A stretch of 64,000 nt of DNA from Kribbella caucasensis (GTDB taxonomy: Bacteria > Actinomycetota > Actinomycetes > Propionibacteriales > Kribbellaceae): positions 142,551 through 206,550 of the forward strand of contig NZ_SNWQ01000017.1 of NCBI RefSeq assembly GCF_004361855.1, in the 5' to 3' direction. The number at the start of each line of letters is the position of its first letter. Position 1 is the first letter of the stretch. Below are positions 9,270-18,600 of this stretch, piece after piece. The notes beneath the pieces are model-generated. The model did not search any database. It saw only the letters and a list, made by a program, of their open reading frames with translations, and was not told the origin of the DNA. A program made the translations under genes and the position numbers.

Positions 9270-9437
9270 GGATCTCTCCACGTCATCACGTGATTGACTG
9301 GTCAAGAAGCGACGGCCTGCTGTGCCCCGTCCGGCGCGCGCCAATCGTCCACCACGCAAGGGTGCACCGACCCCTCCTCACCGGCCGGAGAACACATAAG
9401 CTCACCGGTGACGTGCAGCCGATTCGCTGGAGTGATG

Positions 9438-10370
9438 ATGACGACCATCCCGGAGCCGTTGGCCGGTACCGCGCCCGCCGTGTTCGAGAAGCTGGACGAG
9501 AGGTTCGCCGGGATCCGCGGTGACCGGCTGCTCGAGCGGTTGTGGACCGGCGGCCGTTGGCTGGAGGGCCCGGCGTACTCCCCGGACGGCCGGTACCTGA
9601 TCTGGAGCGACATCCCGAACGACCGGATCCTGCGCTGGGACGAGACGTCGTACCAGGTCTCGGTCTACCGGCAGCCGGCCGGCAACACCAACGGGCACAC
9701 CCGCGACACCGAGGCCCGGCTGGTCAGCTGCGAACACGGCAACCGCCGCGTCACCCGGACCGAGCACGACGGCTCCGTCCGTGTCCTTGCCGACGGCTAC
9801 GAAGGACACCGGCTGAACAGCCCGAACGACGTGGTGGTCCGGTCCGACGGATCCGTCTGGTTCACCGACCCGGCGTACGGGATCGACAGCGATTACGAGG
9901 GGCACAAGGGCGAGGTCGAGACCGGCGGCTGCCACGTCTACCGGATCGGCCCGGACGGCGTGATCAGCCGGGTCGCCGACGACTTCAACCGGCCGAACGG
10001 CATCGCCTTCTCCAATGACGAGAGCCTGCTCTACGTCACGGACAGCGAAGAGGGCACGATCCGCGTCTTCAAGGTGACGGACGACGGTACGGCGCTGTCC
10101 GGCGGCGAGCTGTTCGCCGAGTGCGGCAACGGCATCTTCGACGGAATCCGGCTCGACTCCGAGGGCCGGATCTGGGGCGCGGCCGGCGACGGCGCCCACG
10201 TGTACCACCCGGACGGCACCCTGCTCGGCAAGCTGCTGGTCCCCGAGACCGTCTCCAACCTCTGCTTCGGCGGCGAGAAGCGCAACCGCCTCTTCCTCAC
10301 CGCCACCACGTCGGTCTACTCCCTCTACACCACGGTCACCGGCGGCCGCCAACCGTACGACCCGCGCTGA
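9438..10370 (+). CDS. SMP-30/gluconolactonase/LRE family protein
   Basis: 310 residues from the ATG at 9438 (GGAG at 9429-9432); an adjacent ATG at 9435 is an equal candidate. The beta-propeller signatures are present: WLEGPAYSPDGRYLIWSDIPN, LNSPNDVVVRSDGSVWFTDPAYG, RPNGIAFS-DE and LYVTDSE. The Glu of EGPA, the Asn of NSPND and the Asp of VTDS are at the usual divalent-metal positions. Such enzymes hydrolyse sugar lactones (for example gluconolactone) in the cytoplasm, but substrate cannot be read from sequence. It is monocistronic and convergent with the Nramp-like gene across a hairpin. Confidence 0.9.
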   Translation: MTTIPEPLAGTAPAVFEKLDERFAGIRGDRLLERLWTGGRWLEGPAYSPDGRYLIWSDIPNDRILRWDETSYQVSVYRQPAGNTNGHTRDTEARLVSCEHGNRRVTRTEHDGSVRVLADGYEGHRLNSPNDVVVRSDGSVWFTDPAYGIDSDYEGHKGEVETGGCHVYRIGPDGVISRVADDFNRPNGIAFSNDESLLYVTDSEEGTIRVFKVTDDGTALSGGELFAECGNGIFDGIRLDSEGRIWGAAGDGAHVYHPDGTLLGKLLVPETVSNLCFGGEKRNRLFLTATTSVYSLYTTVTGGRQPYDPR

Positions 10371-10381
10371 CCGGATCCCCA

Positions 10382-10409
10382 CCCGAGCCCAGACCAGGAT
10401 GGGCCCGGG
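10382..10409. terminator. Hairpin between convergent genes, likely bidirectional terminator
   Basis: CCCGAGCCCA (10382-10391) pairs with TGGGCCCGGG (10400-10409) with one mismatch and an 8-nt loop. It lies in the 54-bp gap between two convergent genes. There is no T-tract, as is common in high-GC actinomycetes. Confidence 0.5.
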
Positions 10410-10424
10410 CGAGGAACCGGAGAA

Positions 10425-11861
10425 CTACAGCTTCTTGATCTGGTCGATGATGGTGAAGACGGCCAGGAAGCCGAACGCCAGGAACGCGAAGGCCAGTACG
10501 CCGGTGCGGAGCCGGCTGATCCGGATCTGCTTCGGCAGCGCCCGGGAGTTCATCCACCAGAGCAGGCCCGAGTAGACGAACATCATCGTGCCCGCGGTGC
10601 AGGCGGAGATGACCAGCAGCACCAGCGGCTGGTCCAGTCCGGCCAGCAGCACGATGATGCCGAAGGCAACCAATCCCCAGACCAGGAAGAAGTACAGCTT
10701 GGACTCGGTCAGGGTGGAGTCGCGCAGGTACCGGGCCTTGACCATGTCGGCCGCGAGCCGGGAGGTGTAGTCGACGATGCCGGCCGCCGCCGCGAACAGG
10801 GAGAACGCGCCGATCGCCCAGAACAGGTAGCCGAACCAGCTGCCGACCAGGGACTGCAGGGTGACGCCCTCGATCTTCAGGAAGCCGATCTTGTTCTCCA
10901 CCGCGTCGTTCCCGAACAGGGTGGCGTGCGCGAGCATCGAGGTGAACAGGATCGTCACCACGGTGATGGCGCCGAACGTCAGCGCCTGCTCGAGGTTGGC
11001 GAACTTCCACCAGCGCCGCCAGCGAGCCAGGTTCGCCTCGTCCGGCGGGAAGGTGTAGCCGTTCGCGGTCGGGTCCGCCTCCTTCTCGCCGGTCACCGGC
11101 GAGGTCAGCCGGGGCACGTGCACGCCCATCCCGAATCCCTTGTCCCGGATCCAGTTGCTCTGGCAGAGGTTCTGCCCGCCGCCGGCCCCGGCGTACGCGA
11201 TCGCGCCCATCATCAGCGCGAAGCCGAGCGTCTCGACCGGGAACTGCGGGCCGGTGACCGCGTCGCCGAGCGCGCTGTAGGTGCGGCCACGGATCGCGAA
11301 GATCAGCGCCAGTACGACGAGCAGCAGGACGGCCGCGATCTTGACGAAGATCAGCCGTTCCAGCATCACGTAGACGACCGGGGCGAGGGTGAGGATGGCG
11401 CCGATCGAGACCAGGATGCCGATCGCGATCCAGCGCGGGTTGCCGGCGCCGAACAGATAGGTCAGCATCGACGCCGAACTGGTCGCCCAGCCTGGCCACA
11501 GGTTCGCGAAGTAGGTCATGATCGCGAAGAACAGGCCCCAGTGCTTCCCGTACCGGTTGAAGCCGGTCAACGCTGTCTCACCAGTTGCCAGCGTGTACCG
11601 CTCGATCTCCATGTTCAGGAACCACTGGATGCACACCCCGACGACGGCGCCCCAGAGGAACACCAGCCCGACCTGGGACGAGATGTACGGCCAGAGGATG
11701 AACTCGCCGGAGGCCAGCCCGACGCCGGCGCCGACCATGCCGGGGCCGACGATCCTCCAGGTCTGGCTGGGCGGCTCGGGCAGGTCGCGGACCTGCGGTG
11801 CGGGCAGGTTCTTGGTGGGCAGATTGAATCTGCCCTGATCAGTGGACACGGTCTCTGTCAT
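10425..11861 (-). CDS. Nramp-related membrane transporter lacking canonical metal-site motifs
   Basis: 478 residues from the ATG at 11859-11861 with GAGGAG upstream. About eleven membrane segments follow a cytoplasmic N-terminus of about 40 residues. It resembles the Nramp (Mn/Fe) family in layout. Where canonical transporters have D-P-G-N in helix 1 this one reads GPGMVGAGVGLASGEF, and where helix 6 should have M-P-H it reads YAGAGGGQNLCQSN. The conserved proton-metal site is therefore absent, and the true substrate may not be Mn(II) or Fe(II). A loop of about 60 residues between helices 6 and 7 is longer than usual. Monocistronic. Confidence 0.8.
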   Translation of the reverse strand: MTETVSTDQGRFNLPTKNLPAPQVRDLPEPPSQTWRIVGPGMVGAGVGLASGEFILWPYISSQVGLVFLWGAVVGVCIQWFLNMEIERYTLATGETALTGFNRYGKHWGLFFAIMTYFANLWPGWATSSASMLTYLFGAGNPRWIAIGILVSIGAILTLAPVVYVMLERLIFVKIAAVLLLVVLALIFAIRGRTYSALGDAVTGPQFPVETLGFALMMGAIAYAGAGGGQNLCQSNWIRDKGFGMGVHVPRLTSPVTGEKEADPTANGYTFPPDEANLARWRRWWKFANLEQALTFGAITVVTILFTSMLAHATLFGNDAVENKIGFLKIEGVTLQSLVGSWFGYLFWAIGAFSLFAAAAGIVDYTSRLAADMVKARYLRDSTLTESKLYFFLVWGLVAFGIIVLLAGLDQPLVLLVISACTAGTMMFVYSGLLWWMNSRALPKQIRISRLRTGVLAFAFLAFGFLAVFTIIDQIKKL

Positions 11862-12102
11862 GGGGCTCCTCACTCCCAGTCGCCCCCCGGCTTCGGACAA
11901 TAACCAACATCCGGCGCCCAGGCGACCCGACACCGGCTCACTTGGGCAGGGGCCGGTGAGGAGGATCAGTCGGAGAGCTGGATCACACCGTCGAATTTCT
12001 CCAGGGCCCAACCTTCCATCACGAGTCTGCCGGGCCACCAGACCTTCGATCAGGTGGTCCTATCGCGTTCTCTCACCGGCGCCGGGCAGGTGTGCGGAGG
12101 CC
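11862..12102. other. Intergenic stretch between divergent Nramp-like and nitrate genes
   Basis: Together with the site array that follows, 336 bp separate the two divergent starts. In this part I see only the ribosome site of the Nramp-like gene at the left edge and no convincing ORF, RNA or repeat. The GlnR-like array begins at 12103. Confidence 0.5.
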
Positions 12103-12151
12103 GTTTCGATGGCGTAACAACGAGATGACCGCTCGGAAACACCCCGGTCAT
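12103..12151 (+). promoter_or_regulatory. GlnR-like binding-site array upstream of the nitrate operon
   Basis: Five pentamers are spaced by exactly 6 bp: GTTTC (12103-12107), GTAAC (12114-12118), ATGAC (12125-12129), GAAAC (12136-12140) and GTCAT (12147-12151). Actinobacterial GlnR boxes follow gTnAC-n6-GaAAC repeated with n6 spacing; two pentamers match fully and three differ by one base. The array ends 46 bp before narK, with a TAATCA that could be a -10 at 12164-12169. GlnR activates nitrate assimilation in streptomycetes and mycobacteria when nitrogen is scarce. Binding here is inferred. Confidence 0.6.
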
Positions 12152-12197
12152 AGCGTCCTGGCCTAATCAGTGAGGTCAGAATGATCGGAGACGAACC

Positions 12198-13580
12198 ATG
12201 ACGCTCGATGCACGGTCTGAGGTCGTCGCCCCGCGCGAGCAAGTCGGCGCGGTGGGCACCGTCGAGGCGCCACGGAGAGGGCGCTGGATCGACGTCTGGG
12301 ACCCGGAGGACACCTCGTTCTGGGCGGAGAAGGGCCGCAAGGTCGCCCAGCGGAACCTGTGGCCCTCGATTTTCGCGGAGTTTCTGGGGTTCTCCGTCTG
12401 GCAGCTGTGGAGCATCGTCGTGGTGTCGCTGCCGGCCGCGGGCTTCGCCTACACCACCGATCAGATGTTCTGGCTGATCGCGGTACCGAGCCTGGTCGGA
12501 GCCACCCTGCGACTGCCGTACACGTTCGCGGTGCCCAAGTTCGGCGGCCGGAACTGGACCATCGTGTCCGCGGCCCTGCTGCTGATCCCGACCACCGGGC
12601 TGGCCTACTTCGTCACCCAGCCGGACACACCGTTCTGGCTGATGGCGCTGGTCGCCGCGACCGCCGGCGCGGGTGGTGGCAACTTCGCCAGTTCGATGAC
12701 TAACATCTCCTTCTTCTACCCGGAGCGGGACAAGGGCTTCGCGCTCGGAATCAACGCGGCCGGTGGCAACCTGGGTGTCGCGGTGGTCCAGCTGCTGGTG
12801 CCGATCGTGATCGTCGCCGGGGCCGGGCTGAGCCTGAACCGGGCCGGGCTGATGTGGATCCCGTTGATCCTGCTGTCGACGATCCTGGCCTGGAAGCTGA
12901 TGGACAACCTGTCCGCGGCCACCTCGTCGTTCACGGCCTCGGTCGCGGCGGCGAAGCGGGCGCACACCTGGGTGATCTCGTTCCTCTACATCGGCACCTT
13001 CGGTTCGTTCATCGGCTTCTCGGCGGCGTTCCCGTTGCTGATCAAGACGACGTTCCCGGAGATCGCGGCGGTGAAGATCGCCTTCCTCGGCGCTCTGGTC
13101 GGGTCGTTTGCCCGGCCCTTCGGCGGGAAGCTGTCCGACCGGCTCGGCGGCGCCTGGGTGACGGTCTGCGCGTTCGTGGTGATGGGGCTCGGCATCCTGT
13201 CGGCGATCGTGTCGCTGAACGCCAAGAGCTTCCCCGGGTTCCTGATCAGCTTCCTGGTGCTGTTCGTGGCCAGCGGTGCCGGCAACGGGTCGACGTACCG
13301 GATGATCCCGGCGGTGTTCCGGAACACGACCAAGGACCTGGACGGCAAGACGGACCTGGTCCGGGCCCGGCGCGAGGCGGCGGCCTGCATCGGGATCGCC
13401 TCCGCGATCGGCGCGTACGGCGGCTTCCTGGTCCCCCGCGGGTTCGCGATGTCGACCAGCAACTTCGGCTCGCTGGTACCGGCGCTGTACACCTTCTGTG
13501 GCTTCTACGTGGTCTGCCTGGCGGTCACGTACTTCTGCTACCTGCGCAAGGGTGGCCCGCTCAGCGGGGAGCGCGTGTGA
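12198..13580 (+). CDS. narK: MFS nitrate/nitrite transporter, NarK/NasA type
   Basis: 460 residues with twelve predicted membrane segments after a polar N-terminus of about 55 residues (WDVWDPED-like region). The nitrate signature GxGGGNFASSMTNISFFYPERDKG and the second Gly-rich helix ERDKGFALGINAAGGNLGV are clear. The substrate-binding Arg expected in helices 2 and 8 is plausible at RLPYTFAVP. The transporter brings nitrate in for the assimilatory reductase that follows. It is the first gene of the operon, 46 bp after the GlnR-like array, and overlaps the reductase gene by GTGA. Confidence 0.93.
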   Translation: MTLDARSEVVAPREQVGAVGTVEAPRRGRWIDVWDPEDTSFWAEKGRKVAQRNLWPSIFAEFLGFSVWQLWSIVVVSLPAAGFAYTTDQMFWLIAVPSLVGATLRLPYTFAVPKFGGRNWTIVSAALLLIPTTGLAYFVTQPDTPFWLMALVAATAGAGGGNFASSMTNISFFYPERDKGFALGINAAGGNLGVAVVQLLVPIVIVAGAGLSLNRAGLMWIPLILLSTILAWKLMDNLSAATSSFTASVAAAKRAHTWVISFLYIGTFGSFIGFSAAFPLLIKTTFPEIAAVKIAFLGALVGSFARPFGGKLSDRLGGAWVTVCAFVVMGLGILSAIVSLNAKSFPGFLISFLVLFVASGAGNGSTYRMIPAVFRNTTKDLDGKTDLVRARREAAACIGIASAIGAYGGFLVPRGFAMSTSNFGSLVPALYTFCGFYVVCLAVTYFCYLRKGGPLSGERV

Positions 13581-15691
13581 CGGAAACGCACTGCCCGTAC
13601 TGCGCACTGCAATGCGCCACGACACTGCACCCGGCTGACCGGCCGGGTGCGGTGTCGGTGCAGCCGCGCCAGTTCCCGACCAACCGGGGCGGGCTCTGCC
13701 GGAAGGGCTGGACCGCGGCCGAGGTGCTGACCGTCCCGGACCGGCTGACCTCGCCCCTGGTCCGGAACGAGGCCGGCGAGCTGGTGGCGACGACCTGGGA
13801 CTACGCGCTGGACTTCGTGGCCGACCGGGTCCGGGCCCTGCAGGCGGAGTCTGGCAACGACTCGATCGCGGTATTCGGCGGCGGCGGGCTGACGAACGAG
13901 AAGGCGTACGCACTGGGCAAGTTCGCCCGGGTCGCGCTGCGCACCAAGAACGTGGACTACAACGGCCGGTTCTGTATGTCGTCCGCGGCGGCGGCGACGA
14001 ACCGGGCGTTCGGGATCGACCGGGGACTGCCGTTCCCGCTGACCGATGTCGCCGGGGCCGGGGCTGTCCTCCTGGTCGGCAGCAACATCGCCGAGACGAT
14101 GCCGCCGGCGGTGGCCCATCTCGCGGGAGTCCGCGAGGCGGGCGGCCTGCTGGTCGTCGACCCACGCCGTACAGCGACCGCACAGCTGACCGAGGACGCC
14201 GAGGGGATTCACCTGCAGGCGACTCCGGGTACTGACCTGGCGTTGGTGCTGGCGCTGACGCACGTGGTCCTGCAGGAAGGACTGGCGGACACGGCGTACC
14301 TGGCGGACCGGACGGACGACCCGGACGGGTTGTTCCGGTCCACGGCTGCCTGGTGGCCGGAGCGGGCCGAGCGGGTGACCGGCGTACCGGCGGCGACCAT
14401 TCGGCGGGCGGCGCGCGTACTGGCGGCGGCTGCGCCGGTGCACGGTGGTGCTGGGGCGTACATCCTGACCGGGCGTGGCGCCGAGCAGCACAGCAAGGGC
14501 ACGGACACGGTGACGGCCTGCATCAACCTGGCGCTTGCGCTCGGGTTGCCCGGTCGGCTCGGCAGTGGATACGGCTGCATCACCGGACAGGGCAACGGCC
14601 AGGGCGGCCGCGAACACGGGCAGAAGGCGGACCAGCTCCCGGGCTACCGGAGCATCTCCGACCCGGCCGCGCGGGCGTACGTCGCGGGTGTGTGGGGTGT
14701 GGACCCCGATGAGCTTCCGGGTCCGGGGAAGAGTGCGGTCGAGCTGATCAACGCACTCGGTACGCCGGACGGCCCGCGCGCGTTGTTCGTGCACGGCAGC
14801 AACCTGGTCGTGTCGGCTCCGCGGCTGGCCTCGGTCCGGGATCGGCTGGACGCGCTCGACCTGCTGGTCGTGGCCGACGTCGTCCCGTCGGAGACCGCGC
14901 TGCTCGCCGATGTCGTCTTCCCGGTCACCCAGTGGGCCGAGGAGGACGGCACGATGACGTCCCTCGAAGGGCGGGTACTGCGCCGGAACGCCGCGCTGGC
15001 CCCGCCTGGTGAGGTGCGCAGCGACCTGGCGATCTTCGCGGGGATCGCGCAACGGCTCGGCTGCGCAGCGTCCTTCCCGACCGACCCGGCCGAGGTGTTC
15101 GAGGAGCTGCGGCTCGCCAGCGCGGGTGGCATCGCCGACTACAGCGGCATCACCTGGTCCCGGCTGGACGCCGGTGAAGCCCTGTTCTGGCCGGTGCCGG
15201 CCGAAGACCACGCGGGCACCCCGCGGCTGTTCGCGGACCGCTTCGGTACGCCGGACGGCCGGGCGCGCGTGATCGCCGTCGACCACCGGCCGGTGGCGGA
15301 CGACCTGACCGCGGGGACTCCGCTCTACCTGGTGACCGGGCGGCTCCTGCAGCACTACCAGAGCGGAGCGCAGACGCGACGTGTGCTCGAGCTCGCCGAG
15401 TCCGAGCCGGAGGTGTTCGCGGAGATCCATCCGCGGGTGGCCGCGTCGCTCGGGATCGTCGAGGGAGCGCCGCTGCGGTTGCGGACCGCGCGCGGCTCGA
15501 TGGTGGCCGCCGCCCGGGTGACCACCGACGTCCGGCCGGACACCGTGTTCGTGCCGTTCCACTACGGCGGGGCGGGTGCGGTGAACGAGCTGACCAACGA
15601 CGTGCTCGACCCGATCTCGCGGATGCCGGAGTTCAAGGCGTGCGCGGTCGAGGTCAGCGCCGAGCTCGCCGTACGGGAGGTGCCCGCATGA
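13577..15691 (+). CDS. nasC: Assimilatory nitrate reductase catalytic subunit (Mo-bis-MGD, [4Fe-4S])
   Basis: 704 residues from the GTG at 13577, which overlaps the narK stop. N-terminal cluster ligands are C6, C9, C13 and C41 (HCPYCALQC, GGLCRKGW). Molybdopterin domains follow, with YNGRFCMSSA carrying the likely Mo-ligand Cys, and GNGQGGREHGQKADQLPGYR, a stretch typical of assimilatory nitrate reductases. The C-terminal dinucleotide-binding domain includes VTGRLLQHYQSGAQTRR. It reduces nitrate to nitrite in the cytoplasm. No FAD or [2Fe-2S] domain is attached, so electrons must come from another protein, probably the NasB-like module encoded next. The symbol follows actinobacterial usage; narB/nasA are synonyms elsewhere. 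Confidence 0.92.
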   Translation: MTETHCPYCALQCATTLHPADRPGAVSVQPRQFPTNRGGLCRKGWTAAEVLTVPDRLTSPLVRNEAGELVATTWDYALDFVADRVRALQAESGNDSIAVFGGGGLTNEKAYALGKFARVALRTKNVDYNGRFCMSSAAAATNRAFGIDRGLPFPLTDVAGAGAVLLVGSNIAETMPPAVAHLAGVREAGGLLVVDPRRTATAQLTEDAEGIHLQATPGTDLALVLALTHVVLQEGLADTAYLADRTDDPDGLFRSTAAWWPERAERVTGVPAATIRRAARVLAAAAPVHGGAGAYILTGRGAEQHSKGTDTVTACINLALALGLPGRLGSGYGCITGQGNGQGGREHGQKADQLPGYRSISDPAARAYVAGVWGVDPDELPGPGKSAVELINALGTPDGPRALFVHGSNLVVSAPRLASVRDRLDALDLLVVADVVPSETALLADVVFPVTQWAEEDGTMTSLEGRVLRRNAALAPPGEVRSDLAIFAGIAQRLGCAASFPTDPAEVFEELRLASAGGIADYSGITWSRLDAGEALFWPVPAEDHAGTPRLFADRFGTPDGRARVIAVDHRPVADDLTAGTPLYLVTGRLLQHYQSGAQTRRVLELAESEPEVFAEIHPRVAASLGIVEGAPLRLRTARGSMVAAARVTTDVRPDTVFVPFHYGGAGAVNELTNDVLDPISRMPEFKACAVEVSAELAVREVPA

Positions 15692-18600
15692 ACGAACGCG
15701 TGGTGATCATCGGTCGCGGGATGGCGGGCAACCGGTTGGCCGGCCTGCTGACCAGCTCGTACGACGTGACGGTGCTCGGCGACGAGGGGTCCTACCACCG
15801 GAACCGGCTGACCGAGTACGTCGCCGGCCGGGCGCCGGAACCCGTTGTGGGCAACGAAGAACTCGTGTCGGCGGTCCGGGTGGATCGGGCCGCGCAGACG
15901 GTCGTGGACAGCCTCGGCCGGGAGCACGGGTACGACCGGCTGGTCTTCGCAACGGGCGCTGATCCGGTTGTTCCGGTGAAGGCGGCAGCGGCGAGCGGTG
16001 TCCACTTGTTGCGTTCGGCAACAGATGCGACAGCGATCGTCGAGGCCGCCGGACGAGCCCGCCGAGCCGTAGTACTCGGTGGTGGTGTGCTCGGTGTCGA
16101 GACAGCGTGTGCGCTGCGCGAACGTGGCGTCGCGGTGACGCTGGTCCACGACGGGGAAACCCTGCTGGACAAGAGCGTTCGCCTCACTGCCGGCCGCCGG
16201 ATCACCCGGGCGGTCCGTCGGCTCGGGATCGAGGTTCTGCTCAACGCCGAGGTGGTGACGGCGGAGTCGCGCGACGACCGGTTCCGGGCGCTGCATCTCG
16301 TCGGCGGCCGGGCGGTCTTCGGCGAACTGCTGGTGATCACCTGCGGCGTGCTTCCGCGGACCGGGCTGGCTGTCCAGGCGGGGCTGCCGGTCGGACCGGC
16401 CGGCGGAATCGTCGTGGACGAAACCAGGACGAGCCCGGCGGATCCACGAGTGCACGCGATCGGCGACTGCGCTGAACTCGACGGCACGATCACGGGCACG
16501 GTGGCGTCCGCGTGGCAGCAGGCCGAGGTGCTTGCGGATCACCTGACCACCGGCGGCACGGCGTACGAGCTCGACGCGGAGGTCGTCCGGCTCACCGCGG
16601 GTGGGCTGGACGTCCTGGTACTGGGGTCCGCGGAGGCCGAGGGCGAGGTCGTGCGGCTGGACGATGACCAACGGTACGTGCGGGCAGTACTCCGCGATGG
16701 TGTGGTGCGGGCGGCGGTCGCGATCGGGGCGCCGGAGGTAGCGGCGGAGCTGGTGTTGCTGGCGGATCGGCGGACTCCGGTCCAGGCCGATGCGTTGCTG
16801 GCCGCGCCGCCACCGCCGAAGAAGCCGGTGACGGTGTGCCGGTGCAACGGAGTGACGAGGGCCGCGATCGAAGCGGCCTGGCAGGGGGGTGCCGACAGTG
16901 TGGCCGGCATCGCGGCGACGACCAGGGCGACCACCGGGTGCGGCAGTTGCATCGGTGCGATCGGCAATCTTCTCGACCGACTCCGGAGCGGGGAAACCGA
17001 ACCCGTTCCGGCCAGGAGGCCAACCATGACAGAACTGACCAACGCCCGGCACTTGGTGATCGTGGGTGGTGGCATGGTCGCGCACCGACTGGTGGAGGCG
17101 CTGCGATCCCGCGATACCGACGTCGGCTGGCGAGTGACCGTGCTGGCCGAGGAACCGCGGCTGCCGTACGACCGGGTCGCGCTGACCAGCTACTTCTCCG
17201 GCCGCGACCCGCAAGACCTGGCGCTGGGCGATCCCGAGCTGTGGGACGACCCGGCGGTGACCCTGCGCAAGGGCGTCACGGTCGCCTCGCTCGACGTCGA
17301 GGCGAAGACCGTGCGGACTACGCGGGACGAGGTGATCTCGTACGACGAGCTGGTGCTCGCGACCGGGTCGAACGCCTTCGTGCCGCCGGTCAAGAACAGC
17401 GATGCGACCGGCTGCTTCGTCTACCGGACGATCGACGACGTCGCGGCGCTCCGGGTGTACGTCGAGCGGCTGCGGACCGAGCGCAAAGAGGTCAGCGGTG
17501 TCGTCGTCGGTGGTGGTCTGCTCGGGCTCGAGGCGGCCGGTGCGCTGCGGGCGCTCGGTGCGACGACGCGGGTGGTCGAGTTCGCGCCGCGGTTGATGCC
17601 GTTGCAGGTTGACGAAGGTGGCGGCAGCGCCCTGGCCCGGTTGATCCGCAGCCTCGACGTCGACGTGCTGACGTCGACCCAGGTGACCCGGGTGAAGCAG
17701 AACTCGCAGGGCGCCGCCCGCGCGATGGCCGTTGCCGACGGCCCCGATCTGCCGGCCGACGTGGTGGTGTTCGCCACCGGTGTCCGGCCGCGGGACGAAC
17801 TCGGCCGCGCGGCCGGCCTGCAGGTCGGCGAACGCGGTGGTGTCGTCGTCGACGACGCCTGCCGGACGTCGGTGCCGGGGGTCTGGGCGATCGGTGAGGT
17901 AGCCTGTATCGAGGGTCGCGTGTGGGGCCTGGTGGCCCCCGGCTACGCGATGGCCGAGATCGTCGCGGACCGCCTGCTGGGTGGCGAGGCGACCTTCCCG
18001 GGGGCCGACTCGTCGACGAAGCTGAAGCTGCTCGGCGTGGACGTGGCCAGCTTCGGTGACGCCTTCGGGGCGACCGAGGGCGCGCTCGACATCGTGTACG
18101 CCGACCCGGTGGCCGGCGTCTACAAGAAGCTCGTGCTGTCCGACGACGCGCGCACCCTGCTCGGCGGGATCCTGGTCGGCGACGCGTCGGCGTACTCGGG
18201 ACTGCGGCCGATGGTCGGCCGCGAACTCGGTGCGGACCCGGCGGCGTTCCTACTGCCCGAGGGCGCCGGGCCAGTCAAGCTCGAGCTGCCGGACGACGCG
18301 CCGGTGTGCTCGTGCAACAACGTGTCGGCCGGCACGATCCGGTGCGCGGTCCGGGACGAGGGCTGTGGCGACCTGAAGTCGCTGTGTGGCAAGACGAAGG
18401 CGGGGACGAGCTGCGGTTCGTGCCTGCCGATCGTGAAGAACCTGATGAACGCCGAGCTGGCCGCCGCGGGTGTCGAGGTCAGCAAGGCGCTGTGCGAGCA
18501 CTTCGCGATGTCCCGCGCGCAGTTGTTCGACGCCGTCCGGGTGACCGAGCTGCGGACCTTCAGCGAGATCGTCGACCGGCACGGCACCGGTCGCGGGTGC

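Noticed and set aside
12060..14183. Minus-strand 707-codon open frame across narK and the nitrate reductase
   Set aside because: Opposite to two genes with clear motifs; its Arg/Pro/Gly-rich translation has no domain.
13538..15562. Minus-strand 674-codon open frame across the nitrate reductase
   Set aside because: Same reason; antisense of a gene with intact cluster and cofactor motifs.
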